A DNA stretch of 37,269 nt, taken from contig JAXDRV010000101.1 of NCBI GenBank assembly GCA_034090805.1, positions 1-37,269 of the forward strand, written 5' to 3'. How positions within the stretch are numbered: position 1 is the first letter of the stretch; every line of letters starts with the position of its first letter. The notes beneath the pieces are model-generated. The model was not told where the DNA came from. It made no database searches and was given only the letters and a program-made list of their open reading frames with translations. The DNA is from Ornithomonoglobus_A sp034090805 (GTDB lineage: Bacteria; Bacillota; Clostridia; UBA1381). Positions 1 through 6,771 of the stretch are shown in pieces. The translations under genes and the position numbers were made by a program.

Positions 1-2
1 CA

Positions 3-241
3 CTGAACAAATGCGATTTTCAATCGCATTTGAAAAATTATGACTATTGTCAAAATTTTTCGTGTAAAATCAGAGATTTTACACAGTTCGCATTGATAAA
101 GTCTGCCCAAATAAATATTTTGAGAGAAAAATATTTATTTGGGGTGCAAGGATTTTTTCATATTTATGAAAAAATCCTTGCGCCTGAACAATTATGAAAC
201 GCTTTTAAGCCGCTATGCGGCTGCGTTTCATAATTGTTCAG
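3..241. repeat. Array of five consecutive perfect hairpins
   Basis: Five inverted repeats follow one another with little spacing. The stems are 8-18/22-32 (11 bp), 62-71/75-84 (10 bp), 106-121/128-143 (16 bp), 146-162/165-181 (17 bp) and 184-202/223-241 (19 bp); the last contains an inner stem 208-213/217-222. All arms match exactly. The block begins with CTGAACAA (3-10) and ends with its reverse complement TTGTTCAG (234-241), and CTGAACAA recurs at 184-191. No convincing ORF lies inside. It could be a composite of small palindromic repeats, a terminator cluster of the gene to the left, or a structured element; the left context is outside the window. Confidence 0.85.
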
Positions 242-297
242 CAGTCATTATATAGGCAATTATATGTGCAATATAATATAGGAAAGGATTTTTAATT

Positions 298-747
298 ATG
301 GATAACAAAAACATGACAAAACAGGAATACGGTGAGTTTGTCAAAAAGGAAACTCCCAACTCAAACCTTGCTCTTGACTGTCTTAAGGCATTTTTATTCG
401 GCGGAGCGATATGCGTAATCGGGGAGGCTCTGTCGCAGATGTACAAATATTTCGGAATGAATACCGAAAATGCCTCCTCCATGGTTTCGGTGACTCTCGT
501 TTTCCTCGGTGCGCTGCTGACGGGGCTTAACATCTACCCCAAGCTTGCAAAGCACGCCGGAGCCGGTACAATTGTGCCAATAACCGGCTTTGCAAATTCG
601 GTTGCCGCACCCGCTCTTGAAGCAAAAACGGAGGGGTATGTACTCGGTGTGGGAGCAAAGCTATTTACCATAGCCGGCCCCGTTATACTTTACGGTGTGC
701 TTGCGTCCGTAATTGCCGGTATATTTTACCTTATTATGGGAGTGTAA
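298..747 (+). CDS. spoVAC: Stage V sporulation protein AC (SpoVAC)
   Basis: Membrane protein of 149 residues. In the SpoVA system, SpoVAC helps move Ca-dipicolinate across the inner spore membrane and is described as a mechanosensitive channel. The hydrophilic N terminus (about 1-25) is followed by four hydrophobic segments near 27-45, 60-80, 85-105 and 120-147. The family-typical stretch PITGFANSVAAPALE (about 98-112) is followed by GYVLGVGAKLFTIAGPV. Length is normal for the family. An AGGAAAGGA ribosome binding site precedes the ATG. The usual partners spoVAD and spoVAE are not next to it: the next gene is rpmH behind its own promoter, and a hairpin array lies upstream. Identification is firm; the isolated position is odd. 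Confidence 0.93.
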   Translation: MDNKNMTKQEYGEFVKKETPNSNLALDCLKAFLFGGAICVIGEALSQMYKYFGMNTENASSMVSVTLVFLGALLTGLNIYPKLAKHAGAGTIVPITGFANSVAAPALEAKTEGYVLGVGAKLFTIAGPVILYGVLASVIAGIFYLIMGV

Positions 748-803
748 TACATTTCGGCAATACAGCAGACGGTTATCTTTCGATAAAATCATCAAAAAAG
801 TGC

Positions 804-832
804 TTGACAAAACGTGATATACATTGTATAAT
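804..832 (+). promoter_or_regulatory. Consensus sigma-A promoter of rpmH
   Basis: TTGACA at 804-809, a 17-bp spacer, and TATAAT at 827-832 match the housekeeping consensus exactly. Transcription would start near 839, giving a leader of about 70 nt before rpmH. The strength of this site suits a ribosomal protein gene. Confidence 0.93.
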
Positions 833-908
833 AATAGTTGGTGTCTGAATATTTTGGAATAAGACAATTAATTTGGATTGTTAGATTAAGCAGGGAGGTG
901 CTATAATT

Positions 909-1043
909 ATGAAGATGACATTTCAGCCGAAGAAGCGTCAGAGAGCGAAGGAACACGGCTTCAGAAAGAGAATGGCTACTAAGTCCGGCAGAAAGATTTT
1001 GGCTTCAAGAAGACAAAAGGGCAGAAAGTCTTTGACGGCGTAA
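909..1043 (+). CDS. rpmH: Ribosomal protein L34
   Basis: Encodes the 44-residue L34 of the large ribosomal subunit. The translation starts MKMTFQPKKRQRAKEHGFRK and continues with a Lys/Arg-rich helix rich in RMATKSGRK-type motifs, ending SLTA, as expected for this very short basic protein. GGGAGGTG at 893-900 is a strong ribosome binding site eight bases before the ATG. rpmH heads the conserved rpmH-rnpA-yidD-yidC-jag run found in most bacteria. In many Firmicutes it lies next to oriC and dnaA; here the neighbour upstream is spoVAC and I see no DnaA-box cluster. Confidence 0.97.
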   Translation: MKMTFQPKKRQRAKEHGFRKRMATKSGRKILASRRQKGRKSLTA

Positions 1044-1056
1044 GCTGATTATACAG

Positions 1057-1110
1057 GGACTGCGGCGTTAAGGTATGCTATCAAGGCCTTATGCGGCAGT
1101 CCTCTTTTAT
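1057..1110 (+). terminator. Hairpin between rpmH and rnpA (partial terminator)
   Basis: GGACTGC (1057-1063) pairs with GCAGTCC (1096-1102), with further pairing of GCGTTAAGG to CCTTATGC inside, then TCTTTTATATT. It would reduce read-through from the very strong rpmH promoter into rnpA, which fits the need for far more L34 than RnpA. Confidence 0.65.
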
Positions 1111-1132
1111 ATTAGTATATTACTTATAAGCT

Positions 1133-1474
1133 ATGAAAATAACCGATAATACCCAAAGCCTTAAACGAAGCAGCGATTTCAGACGAATTTACCGAAAGGG
1201 CATATGCGAGGCGGGGGGATATATTGCAGTATACGCTCTTAAAAACCGTATCGGCAGCAACAGGCTCGGACTCACCGTCAGCAAAACTGTGGGCAATGCC
1301 GTTGTCAGGAGCCGCACTAAAAGACTTTTAAGAGAATGTTACAGATATTATGCCTCGGCTTTGCCTCAGGGCTACGACTTTATTCTTGTCGCAAGAAACC
1401 GCGCCGCCGGGAAATCACTTGACGCACTGCGCCGTGATTTTGGCTATGTATTAAAAAAAACAGGATTAAAATGA
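1133..1474 (+). CDS. rnpA: Ribonuclease P protein component
   Basis: Basic protein of 113 residues that binds RNase P RNA and helps mature tRNA 5' ends. The RNR signature is present in the variant form VVRSRTKRLLRE (about 62-73), preceded by LGLTVSKTVGNAV, the central beta sheet and helix region of the family. Length matches typical RnpA. The ribosome binding site is poor (no clear GGAGG before the ATG), which together with the upstream hairpin suggests low translation compared with rpmH. The stop codon overlaps the yidD start (ATGA at 1471-1474), indicating translational coupling. Confidence 0.96.
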   Translation: MKITDNTQSLKRSSDFRRIYRKGICEAGGYIAVYALKNRIGSNRLGLTVSKTVGNAVVRSRTKRLLRECYRYYASALPQGYDFILVARNRAAGKSLDALRRDFGYVLKKTGLK

Positions 1475-1683
1475 AACGGATTTTGATATTTTTAATCGAT
1501 TTTTACAGACACCATATTTCACCGTATAAGGGCGGAGCTTGCTGCAGATTTATTCCGACCTGTTCACAATACGCTCGTGAAGCGATAGAAAAATACGGTG
1601 CTCTAAAGGGCGGATTTCTCGCAGTCCGCAGACTGCTGAGGTGCCATCCGCTATGCAGGGGCGGGTACGACCCGGTCCCTTAA
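1471..1683 (+). CDS. yidD: Membrane protein insertion efficiency factor YidD
   Basis: Small protein of 70 residues, the DUF37/YidD family, thought to assist YidC-dependent insertion of inner-membrane proteins. Recognised by an N-terminal amphipathic segment (LIFLIDFYRHHISPYKGG), the cysteine-containing core CCRFIPTCSQYAREAI, and a C-terminal CHPLCRGGYDPVP. Its ATG overlaps the rnpA stop by four bases, and yidC follows 33 bases later. Confidence 0.95.
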   Translation: MKRILIFLIDFYRHHISPYKGGACCRFIPTCSQYAREAIEKYGALKGGFLAVRRLLRCHPLCRGGYDPVP

Positions 1684-1716
1684 ACACAAAAAAGCAGCAG
1701 AGAGGAAACAGGACGT

Positions 1717-2670
1717 ATGTTTGAATATCTGATTACACGTCCCCTTGGCTGGATAATCGAACAGATATACAGCCTTGTGGCAAACTACGGTTTTTCGATT
1801 ATTATATTTACAATAATCGTAAAGCTCATACTTCTTCCGCTGAACGTAAAATCGCAGAAGGCAATGCGAAAGCAGCAGAAGGTGCAGCCTATATTGCAGG
1901 AGCTGCAGAAAAAGTATGCAAACGACCAGGAAAAGCTGCAGCGTGAAATGATGAAGCTTTACAAAGAAAACAACATTTCAATGACCGGCGGCTGCCTGCC
2001 GATGCTGATTCAGATGCCTATACTTGTAGGTCTGTATCAGGTTATTCAAAAGCCTCTGTCGTATCTTATCGGAGTTGACTGGATGACCCAGGAGGTAATT
2101 GATAAGGTGTATATGCTGCGTGATGCAATGGCGCCGCATATAGGCAATCTTGCAACGCAGACAGAGGAAATGCTTGCGAAAATGTCACAGATACAGCTTT
2201 CGCAGTGGGCCGGCATAATAAACGGTCCTCAGGACCCATGGGTAATAAACTTTAATTTCCTGGGTCTTAATCTGGCAAACACCCCATCGGCGGCGCTGAA
2301 CTACATCATGCGCCTTGACTTTTCAAATTGGGGAATTATTGCCCTGCTGATTATTCCGGTGCTTGCCGTTGTATCACAGCTGCTGACAACAAAGCTCACA
2401 CAGGTTCAGAGCGGTCAGACCCAGAACAAAGATGCAGACGACAAATCAGCGCAGATGAATAAAACAATGATGCTGATGATGCCGATAATGACGGGATTTT
2501 TCACATTTACTCTTCCGTCGGGAATAGGCATATACTGGATAATTTCATCAGTAGTACAGCTAATACAGCAGCTTGCTTTAAACAAGTATTTTGAAAGCAA
2601 AGGGGACGATATAGAAATCAAGGCCCCGGAAAGGAAGCAGCTTCATGGAAAAAAGAGCAAAAAGCGTTGA
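1717..2670 (+). CDS. yidC: Membrane protein insertase YidC/OxaA
   Basis: Polytopic insertase of 317 residues that inserts membrane proteins alone or with Sec. Hydrophobic segments lie near 20-42, 100-120, 200-225 and 245-285. A long charged amphipathic stretch (about 45-85, KSQKAMRKQQKVQPILQELQ) forms the cytoplasmic hairpin. The membrane-embedded basic residue, usually Arg, is Lys here (IIVKLILLPL, near residue 35). The C terminus is very basic (RKQLHGKKSKKR), as is common where YidC contacts ribosomes. It lacks the large periplasmic domain of Gram-negative YidC. The 3' end overlaps jag by 26 bases. Confidence 0.95.
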   Translation: MFEYLITRPLGWIIEQIYSLVANYGFSIIIFTIIVKLILLPLNVKSQKAMRKQQKVQPILQELQKKYANDQEKLQREMMKLYKENNISMTGGCLPMLIQMPILVGLYQVIQKPLSYLIGVDWMTQEVIDKVYMLRDAMAPHIGNLATQTEEMLAKMSQIQLSQWAGIINGPQDPWVINFNFLGLNLANTPSAALNYIMRLDFSNWGIIALLIIPVLAVVSQLLTTKLTQVQSGQTQNKDADDKSAQMNKTMMLMMPIMTGFFTFTLPSGIGIYWIISSVVQLIQQLALNKYFESKGDDIEIKAPERKQLHGKKSKKR

Positions 2671-3610
2671 GGCAGCGCTCGCAGAGGCGCTCAAGGAGCT
2701 TAACGCATCCAAAGATGAAGTAGAAGTAACAGTAATTGACGAAGGAGCAAAGGGATTTTTGGGCATAGGCGCAAGAGATGCGGTTATCGAGGTAACTCTC
2801 AAAAAGCAGCCCGCAAAAAAATCCGAAAGCAGACCCGCAGCTCCAAACGCAGCCGACAAGTCCGCCTCCAAAGCGGAGCATAAGGCTAAAGCACCGAAAA
2901 AAGTGGGCGGTGCCCCCGAAGCTGAGGCAAAGAAATTCCTTGAGGATATATTCAATGCCATGAAGCTTGACGTTGAGGTAAGAACAAGACTTGAGGGCGA
3001 TACGGTTTTAGTTGAGCTTGAGGGTGACAACATGGGCATAGTAATAGGCAAGAGAGGCGATACTCTCGACAGCCTCCAGTACCTCACCTCGCTCGTTGTA
3101 AACAGACGCTCGGAGGATTACATCAAGGTTTCAATCGATACGGAAAACTACCGTGAAAAGAGAACCGAGGCTCTGCTTGCACTGTCAAACAGACTTGCGG
3201 AAAAGGTTGAAAGAACCGGCAGAAAGTTCACGCTTGAGCCGATGAATCCTTATGAAAGACGTATAATTCACTCAAATTTGCAGGATAACCCCGCCGTTAC
3301 AACGTATTCTATCGGTCAGGAGCCTTACAGAAAGGTTGTTATCGCCGCAAAGAATGCAAAGCCCTACGGCAAAAAGAACGGCTACGGCAAGAACAGAAGA
3401 CCCTCACGCTCTTACGACTCTTCAAAGAGTTCAAAGAGCTATGTTCCCGACTATGCCGAGGACAAGCAGGAGGAGGCATCAGCTCCCGAAAAGAAGGGCA
3501 GCTATACCACCACCTACAAGGCAGACTTCAAGCCGCAGCAGCATAAGGCGCAGTATTCTTCGTTCGAGGATTACCTCGCCGCACAGGAAAAAGCAAAGGA
3601 AAATGAATAA
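2645..3610 (+). CDS. jag: RNA-binding protein Jag/KhpB
   Basis: Cytoplasmic RNA-binding protein of 321 residues (KhpB/EloR family), linked to cell elongation and division. Domains: Jag-N (about 1-52, with KGFLGIGARDAVIEV), an Ala/Lys/Pro-rich linker (about 55-90), a KH domain (about 93-165) with the GKRG loop in VIGKRGDTLDSLQYL, an R3H domain (about 168-235), and an unusual low-complexity tail of some 85 residues rich in Lys, Tyr, Gly and Ser. In the R3H part the usual R-x3-H appears within NPYERRIIHSNL. The start sits inside yidC after GGAAAGGAAG, so translation is probably coupled. A strong terminator follows; mnmE and mnmG are not downstream. Confidence 0.94.
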   Translation: MEKRAKSVEAALAEALKELNASKDEVEVTVIDEGAKGFLGIGARDAVIEVTLKKQPAKKSESRPAAPNAADKSASKAEHKAKAPKKVGGAPEAEAKKFLEDIFNAMKLDVEVRTRLEGDTVLVELEGDNMGIVIGKRGDTLDSLQYLTSLVVNRRSEDYIKVSIDTENYREKRTEALLALSNRLAEKVERTGRKFTLEPMNPYERRIIHSNLQDNPAVTTYSIGQEPYRKVVIAAKNAKPYGKKNGYGKNRRPSRSYDSSKSSKSYVPDYAEDKQEEASAPEKKGSYTTTYKADFKPQQHKAQYSSFEDYLAAQEKAKENE

Positions 3611-3616
3611 TTCATC

Positions 3617-3655
3617 AAACCGCAGCATCAAATTCCCGATGCTGCGGTTTTTTTT
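3617..3655 (+). terminator. Rho-independent terminator after jag
   Basis: A perfect 13-bp stem AAACCGCAGCATC (3617-3629) with its complement at 3638-3650, an 8-nt loop, then a T run to 3655. It ends the rpmH-jag unit. Confidence 0.95.
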
Positions 3656-3676
3656 GAAAAATTTTTAAAAAAATGC

Positions 3677-3705
3677 TTGACAACTGAAGATATATGTGGT
3701 ATTAT
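3677..3705 (+). promoter_or_regulatory. Sigma-A promoter of the rplJL unit
   Basis: TTGACA at 3677-3682, a 17-bp spacer, and TATTAT at 3700-3705. It starts about 20 bases after the jag terminator and drives the L10 leader, rplJ and rplL. Confidence 0.92.
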
Positions 3706-3710
3706 ATTAA

Positions 3711-3871
3711 AGTTGAATCCGTAGACAGTCGGCTGCGCTCATGCGTGTAAGTCCTACCGAGGGTAATTAGTATTGAGATTACTATGACCTTTTGCGCGTC
3801 TGCGGAAAAGGTCTTTTCTATTTTACGGAAACGGCATTCAATAAAGTAATTTCCGAAAGAGGTGAAATTTT
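3711..3871 (+). promoter_or_regulatory. L10 leader (autoregulatory mRNA structure)
   Basis: The 5' untranslated region of rplJ carries blocks typical of the Firmicutes L10(L12) leader: CCGTAGACAGTCGG near 3719-3732 and AAGTCCTACCGAGGGTAAT near 3749-3767. In this family the L10-L12 complex binds its own leader RNA and represses rplJL. The second half holds a terminator-like hairpin (3786-3824), so control is probably by attenuation. Identified by motif and position; a covariance-model search would confirm it. Confidence 0.88.
3786..3824 (+). terminator. Attenuator hairpin in the L10 leader
   Basis: GACCTTTT (3786-3793) pairs with AAAAGGTC (3806-3813) around a GC-rich centre, followed by TTTTCTATTTT. 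Being between promoter and rplJ, it is likely the regulated terminator of the leader. Confidence 0.75.
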
Positions 3872-4459
3872 ATGCCAAGCGAGAAGGTATTGGAGTCAAA
3901 GAAGGCGCAGGTTGCCGAGGTTGTCGAAATATTAAAGGCTGCCGAAACAGGCGTACTTGTTGACTACAGAGGTCTTAACGTTGAGGAAGACACAAATCTT
4001 CGTAACAAGCTCAGAGAAGCCAATGTAAAATACTTCGTTATCAAGAACACACTTTTGGGACGTGCCGCTAAGGACGCAGGTCTTGAGGGTCTTGAGGACG
4101 CACTGCACGGTCCTACGGCAATAGCTGTATCGGACGAGGATGCAGTAGCTCCGGCAAAGGTTCTTGCGGAATTTGCAAAGGGCAACGAAAAGCTTGAGAT
4201 CAAGGCAGGCTTCATGGACGGAGCTGTAATGTCGCTTGATGAAATCAAGACACTTGCGGCAACACCGAACAAGGAGACTTTGATCGCAAAGATGATGGGA
4301 AGCTTGAATGCTCCTGTATCAAATCTTACACGTCTGTTACAGACTATCGTGGACGGCGGCGAGGAAATTTCCGAGCTGATCGCCAAAAAGTCGGCTGAGA
4401 CAGCTCCCGCAGAGGAAACTCCGGCAGAGGAAGCTCCGGCTGAAGCACCCGCTGAATAA
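3872..4459 (+). CDS. rplJ: Ribosomal protein L10
   Basis: L10 (uL10), 195 residues, anchors the L7/L12 stalk on 23S rRNA. The N-terminal RNA-binding domain (about 1-135) includes VDYRGLNVEE and FVIKNTLLGRAA. A helix for L12 dimers follows (about 145-170). The last 25 residues are an Ala/Pro/Glu-rich tail longer than in many species. AAAGAGGTG precedes the ATG. rplK and rplA, which normally stand upstream, are absent. Confidence 0.97.
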   Translation: MPSEKVLESKKAQVAEVVEILKAAETGVLVDYRGLNVEEDTNLRNKLREANVKYFVIKNTLLGRAAKDAGLEGLEDALHGPTAIAVSDEDAVAPAKVLAEFAKGNEKLEIKAGFMDGAVMSLDEIKTLAATPNKETLIAKMMGSLNAPVSNLTRLLQTIVDGGEEISELIAKKSAETAPAEETPAEEAPAEAPAE

Positions 4460-4504
4460 TTGCGGATAACAAACATAATATTTTAAAATTAGGAGGAAAA
4501 TAAA

Positions 4505-4876
4505 ATGGCAGATTTAAATGCAATTCTTGATTCAATCAAGGAATTAAAGTTATTGGAAGTTGCAGAGTTGGTTAAAATGATGGAAGAAGAGTTCGGCGTA
4601 AGCGCTGCAGCTCCCGTTATGGTTGCTGCTGCAGGCGGCGAAGGCGCAGCTGCTGCTGACGAAAAGACAGAGTTCGACGTTGTTCTTGCTGAAGCAGGTG
4701 CTTCAAAGCTTAACGTTATCAAGGTTGTAAGAGCTATCACAGGTCTTGGTCTGAAGGAAGCTAAGGCACTTGTTGACGGCGCACCCGGCACTGTTAAGGA
4801 AGCTGTAGCTAAGGAAGAGGCTGAAAAGATGAAGGCTGAACTCGAGGAAGCAGGCGCTAAGGTAGAATTAAAGTAA
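4505..4876 (+). CDS. rplL: Ribosomal protein L7/L12
   Basis: Acidic stalk protein of 123 residues that recruits translation GTPases. The N-terminal dimerisation domain (about 1-35) is followed by an Ala/Gly-rich hinge (AAAPVMVAAAGGEGAAAA, about 35-52) and the C-terminal domain with KLNVIKVVRAITGLGLKEAKALVDGAP. Ribosome binding site AGGAGGAAA lies just before the ATG. It is cotranscribed with rplJ. rpoB and rpoC, the usual next genes, are not present; a DUF177 gene and rpmF follow instead. Confidence 0.97.
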   Translation: MADLNAILDSIKELKLLEVAELVKMMEEEFGVSAAAPVMVAAAGGEGAAAADEKTEFDVVLAEAGASKLNVIKVVRAITGLGLKEAKALVDGAPGTVKEAVAKEEAEKMKAELEEAGAKVELK

Positions 4877-4892
4877 TTATACTCTGATTTTA

Positions 4893-4925
4893 TATCCGTT
4901 TAACGGATACGCGCTTTATGCGTAT
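4893..4925 (+). other. Two overlapping small hairpins between rplL and DUF177 gene
   Basis: TATCCGT (4893-4899) pairs with ACGGATA (4903-4909), and ATACGC (4907-4912) pairs with GCGTAT (4920-4925). They share bases 4907-4909, so only one can form fully. There is no T run. They could act as a processing or stability element separating rplJL from the next genes. Confidence 0.45.
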
Positions 4926-4945
4926 ATATGACTAAGGAGCTTAAA

Positions 4946-5452
4946 ATGATAATCGATGTATCGAGCATTTTAAAGGAGCTTGGCGGAAAGGTTGATGTTG
5001 ATTGCAGCATTGACCTGGGAAAGACCGAGTTCCTCGGCGGGAATTACGAGTTCACCTCGCCCGTCACAGTAAAGGGAGTTATCAAAAACAACGGCAAATC
5101 TCTTACCTTCACGGCAGAGTGTGCTTCTACCTTTAACACTCAGTGTGCAAGGTGCGGGAAGGAAATCGAAGCTGTTCTGACATTCGCCATTGACGAAGAC
5201 CTGATGCAGAATAACGGAGAAACCGACGACGAGGACGTTATACTCTTTGACGGCGGTACCGTTGAAATTGACGACATTATCCTTAACGGCTTTTTCATGA
5301 ACGAAAACGGCAAGCATTTGTGCAGCGATGACTGCAAGGGCTTATGCCCCAAATGCGGCTGTAATCTGAACGAAAAGCAATGTGACTGCGAAAGTGAAAG
5401 CATAGATCCTCGCTGGGCTGCCTTGGTTGACATCATGAACAATGAAAATTAG
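4946..5452 (+). CDS. DUF177 (YceD-family) protein
   Basis: Protein of 168 residues of the DUF177/YceD family, which nearly always sits before rpmF; its E. coli and plant relatives are linked to 23S rRNA accumulation. Two cysteine groups are visible: CARCGKE near the middle and the C-terminal cluster CSDDCKGLCPKCGCN with CDCE, which probably binds zinc. I chose the ATG at 4946 because AAGGAGC (4934-4940) stands just before it; an in-frame ATG at 4928 has no ribosome binding site. rpmF follows after 29 bases, as in most bacteria. Confidence 0.9.
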   Translation: MIIDVSSILKELGGKVDVDCSIDLGKTEFLGGNYEFTSPVTVKGVIKNNGKSLTFTAECASTFNTQCARCGKEIEAVLTFAIDEDLMQNNGETDDEDVILFDGGTVEIDDIILNGFFMNENGKHLCSDDCKGLCPKCGCNLNEKQCDCESESIDPRWAALVDIMNNEN

Positions 5453-5481
5453 AGTTGTATTATTTTATGGAGGTGTAACAA

Positions 5482-5661
5482 ATGGCAGTACCTAAGGGTA
5501 AAGTATCGAAAGCCAGAAGAAATAAAAGACGTGCCAATTGGAAGCTTACAGCACCTAACATGGTGGAATGCCCCCAGTGCCACGAATTTAAGATGCCTCA
5601 TAAAGTTTGTAAGTCTTGCGGATATTATAAAGGCAAGGAAGTTATAAAAGTTGAGGATTAA
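5482..5661 (+). CDS. rpmF: Ribosomal protein L32
   Basis: L32, 59 residues, starting MAVPKGKVSKARRNKRRANW, the usual basic N terminus. The zinc-ribbon form is clear: CPQC and CKSC separated by HEFKMPHKV. GGAGGTG at 5469-5475 is the ribosome binding site. It is cotranscribed with the DUF177 gene. The plsX/fab genes that follow rpmF in many Firmicutes are not here; a terminator follows. Confidence 0.97.
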   Translation: MAVPKGKVSKARRNKRRANWKLTAPNMVECPQCHEFKMPHKVCKSCGYYKGKEVIKVED

Positions 5662-5682
5662 TTCGGCTTTAAATTGAAATCT

Positions 5683-5716
5683 AAGGGTGTTACACCGAGT
5701 GTAGCACCCTTTATTT
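5683..5716 (+). terminator. Terminator after rpmF
   Basis: A 12-bp stem AAGGGTGTTACA (5683-5694) pairs with 5700-5711 with one G-U pair and a 5-nt loop, then TTATTT. The tail runs into the left direct repeat of element R1. Confidence 0.88.
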
Positions 5717-5726
5717 GATATAAAAA

Positions 5727-5868
5727 CAGGCGATTGTAAAACTCGAGATTTCCTCGGAATTTGAGAATGTTTTTGAATTTGTTCGGACGAGTTACCGCCA
5801 GGGATGTTTGAGTACGAATAAATTCAAAAACACTCTCAAATCCCAAACCGATATTTTACAATTGCCTA
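5727..5868. mobile_element. Palindromic element R1 (short, one-hairpin form)
   Basis: A 142-bp copy of the R family between rpmF and yebC. Ends are AGGCGATTGTAAAA (5728-5741) and ATTTTACAATTGCCT (5853-5867), nearly perfect inverted repeats. The 12-bp direct repeat TTGATATAAAAA lies at 5715-5726 and again at 5869-5880, like a target-site duplication. The left end resembles the B side of full copies, but the interior continues as hairpin A only, so hairpin B has been lost by internal deletion. The right direct repeat ends 16 nt before the yebC ATG. No coding potential is convincing. Confidence 0.85.
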
Positions 5869-5896
5869 TTGATATAAAAAATATAGGAGGATTAAT

Positions 5897-6637
5897 ATGT
5901 CAGGACACTCAAAATGGAGTACAATTAAGCGTAAAAAAGGCGCAAACGACGCTCAGCGAGCAAAGATTTTCACCAAGATTGCCCGCGAGATTATCGTTGC
6001 CGTAAAGGCAGGCGGCCCCGACCCCGACAACAACTCCAGTCTTAAGGACGTTATCGCAAAAGCACGTTCAAACAATATGCCCAACGACAACATAAACCGC
6101 ACAATCAAAAAGGCGGCAGGCTCAACCGAGGGCGACAATTACGAGAGCATCACATACGAAGGCTACGGCCCCAACGGCGTTGCGCTTATCGTGGACACTC
6201 TTACCGACAACCGCAACAGAACAGCCGCAGATGTACGTCACGCATTCGATAAATTCGGCGGAAACATGGGTCAGTCGGGCTGCGTTTCGTTTATGTTTGA
6301 CAGAAAGGGCGTTATTGTAATCGAGGACGAGGACAAAGAGATTGACGAGGACGAAATCACAATGGATGCACTTGAGGCAGGTGCAGAGGATATTGAAATT
6401 GAGGACGGAGTTATCGAAATCACGACCGATCCGAACGAGCTTGGCACAGTACGTGAGGCTCTTGAGGGCAAGTATACCTTTGCCTCTGCGGAGGTAAGCA
6501 TGGTTCCTCAGACAATGACAACGCTGACAGATGAAACACAGATTCAGCAGATGCAGAAAATGCTTGATATGCTTGAGGATAACGATGATGTACAAAACGT
6601 ATATCACAACTGGGATATGCCGGACGATACGGAATAA
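5897..6637 (+). CDS. yebC: YebC/PmpR-family regulator (TACO1-like)
   Basis: Cytoplasmic protein of 246 residues of the YebC/PmpR/TACO1 family. Members have been described as transcription regulators and, more recently, as factors that help ribosomes translate difficult sequences. The hallmark N terminus MSGHSKWSTIKRKKGANDAQRAKIF is split here only by normal variation; ITYEGYGPNGVALIVDTLTDNRNRT (about 81-105) is also typical. GGAGG at 5886-5890 is the ribosome binding site. It stands alone: R1 lies before it and a terminator after it. ruvABC, its common neighbours, are absent. Confidence 0.95.
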   Translation: MSGHSKWSTIKRKKGANDAQRAKIFTKIAREIIVAVKAGGPDPDNNSSLKDVIAKARSNNMPNDNINRTIKKAAGSTEGDNYESITYEGYGPNGVALIVDTLTDNRNRTAADVRHAFDKFGGNMGQSGCVSFMFDRKGVIVIEDEDKEIDEDEITMDALEAGAEDIEIEDGVIEITTDPNELGTVREALEGKYTFASAEVSMVPQTMTTLTDETQIQQMQKMLDMLEDNDDVQNVYHNWDMPDDTE

Positions 6638-6640
6638 TTA

Positions 6641-6667
6641 AAAGCGCCGCAAACACGGCGCTTTTTT
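6641..6667 (+). terminator. Terminator after yebC
   Basis: AAAGCGCCG (6641-6649) and CGGCGCTTT (6656-6664) form a 9-bp stem around CAAACA, followed by further T residues. Confidence 0.93.
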
Positions 6668-6670
6668 CTT

Positions 6671-6770
6671 ATCTATTAGGAAATTTCTCAATTTCCCAAT
6701 AGCAAAAAAGTCTGCTTATCGGACAGTCACGATAGTGACTTTTTTATCTGTTAGCAAATTACTAAATTGC
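6671..6770. repeat. Small hairpin repeats (family S, two units) with a terminator between
   Basis: A first unit, TATCTATTAGGAAATTTCT (6671-6689), forms a stem 6673-6685/6690-6702 and ends AGCAAAAAAG. A second weaker unit, TATCTGTTAGCAAATTACT, stands at 6745-6763 with its complement reaching 6769. A related unit occurs on the minus strand at 21252-21293. Between the two units AGTCAC (6725-6730) pairs with GTGACT (6735-6740) and is followed by T5, a further plus-strand terminator. The block separates convergent genes. Confidence 0.7.
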
Positions 6771-6771
6771 A

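Noticed and set aside
3..241. CRISPR array
   Set aside because: The hairpins differ from each other in sequence; there are no equal direct repeats or spacers and no cas genes.
1..908. Replication origin beside rpmH
   Set aside because: dnaA and dnaN are not present, and I see no cluster of TTATCCACA-type DnaA boxes.
5658..6005. Short open frames across R1 on both strands
   Set aside because: They consist of repeat sequence, have no ribosome binding site, and similar peptides appear at every R copy only because the repeat recurs.
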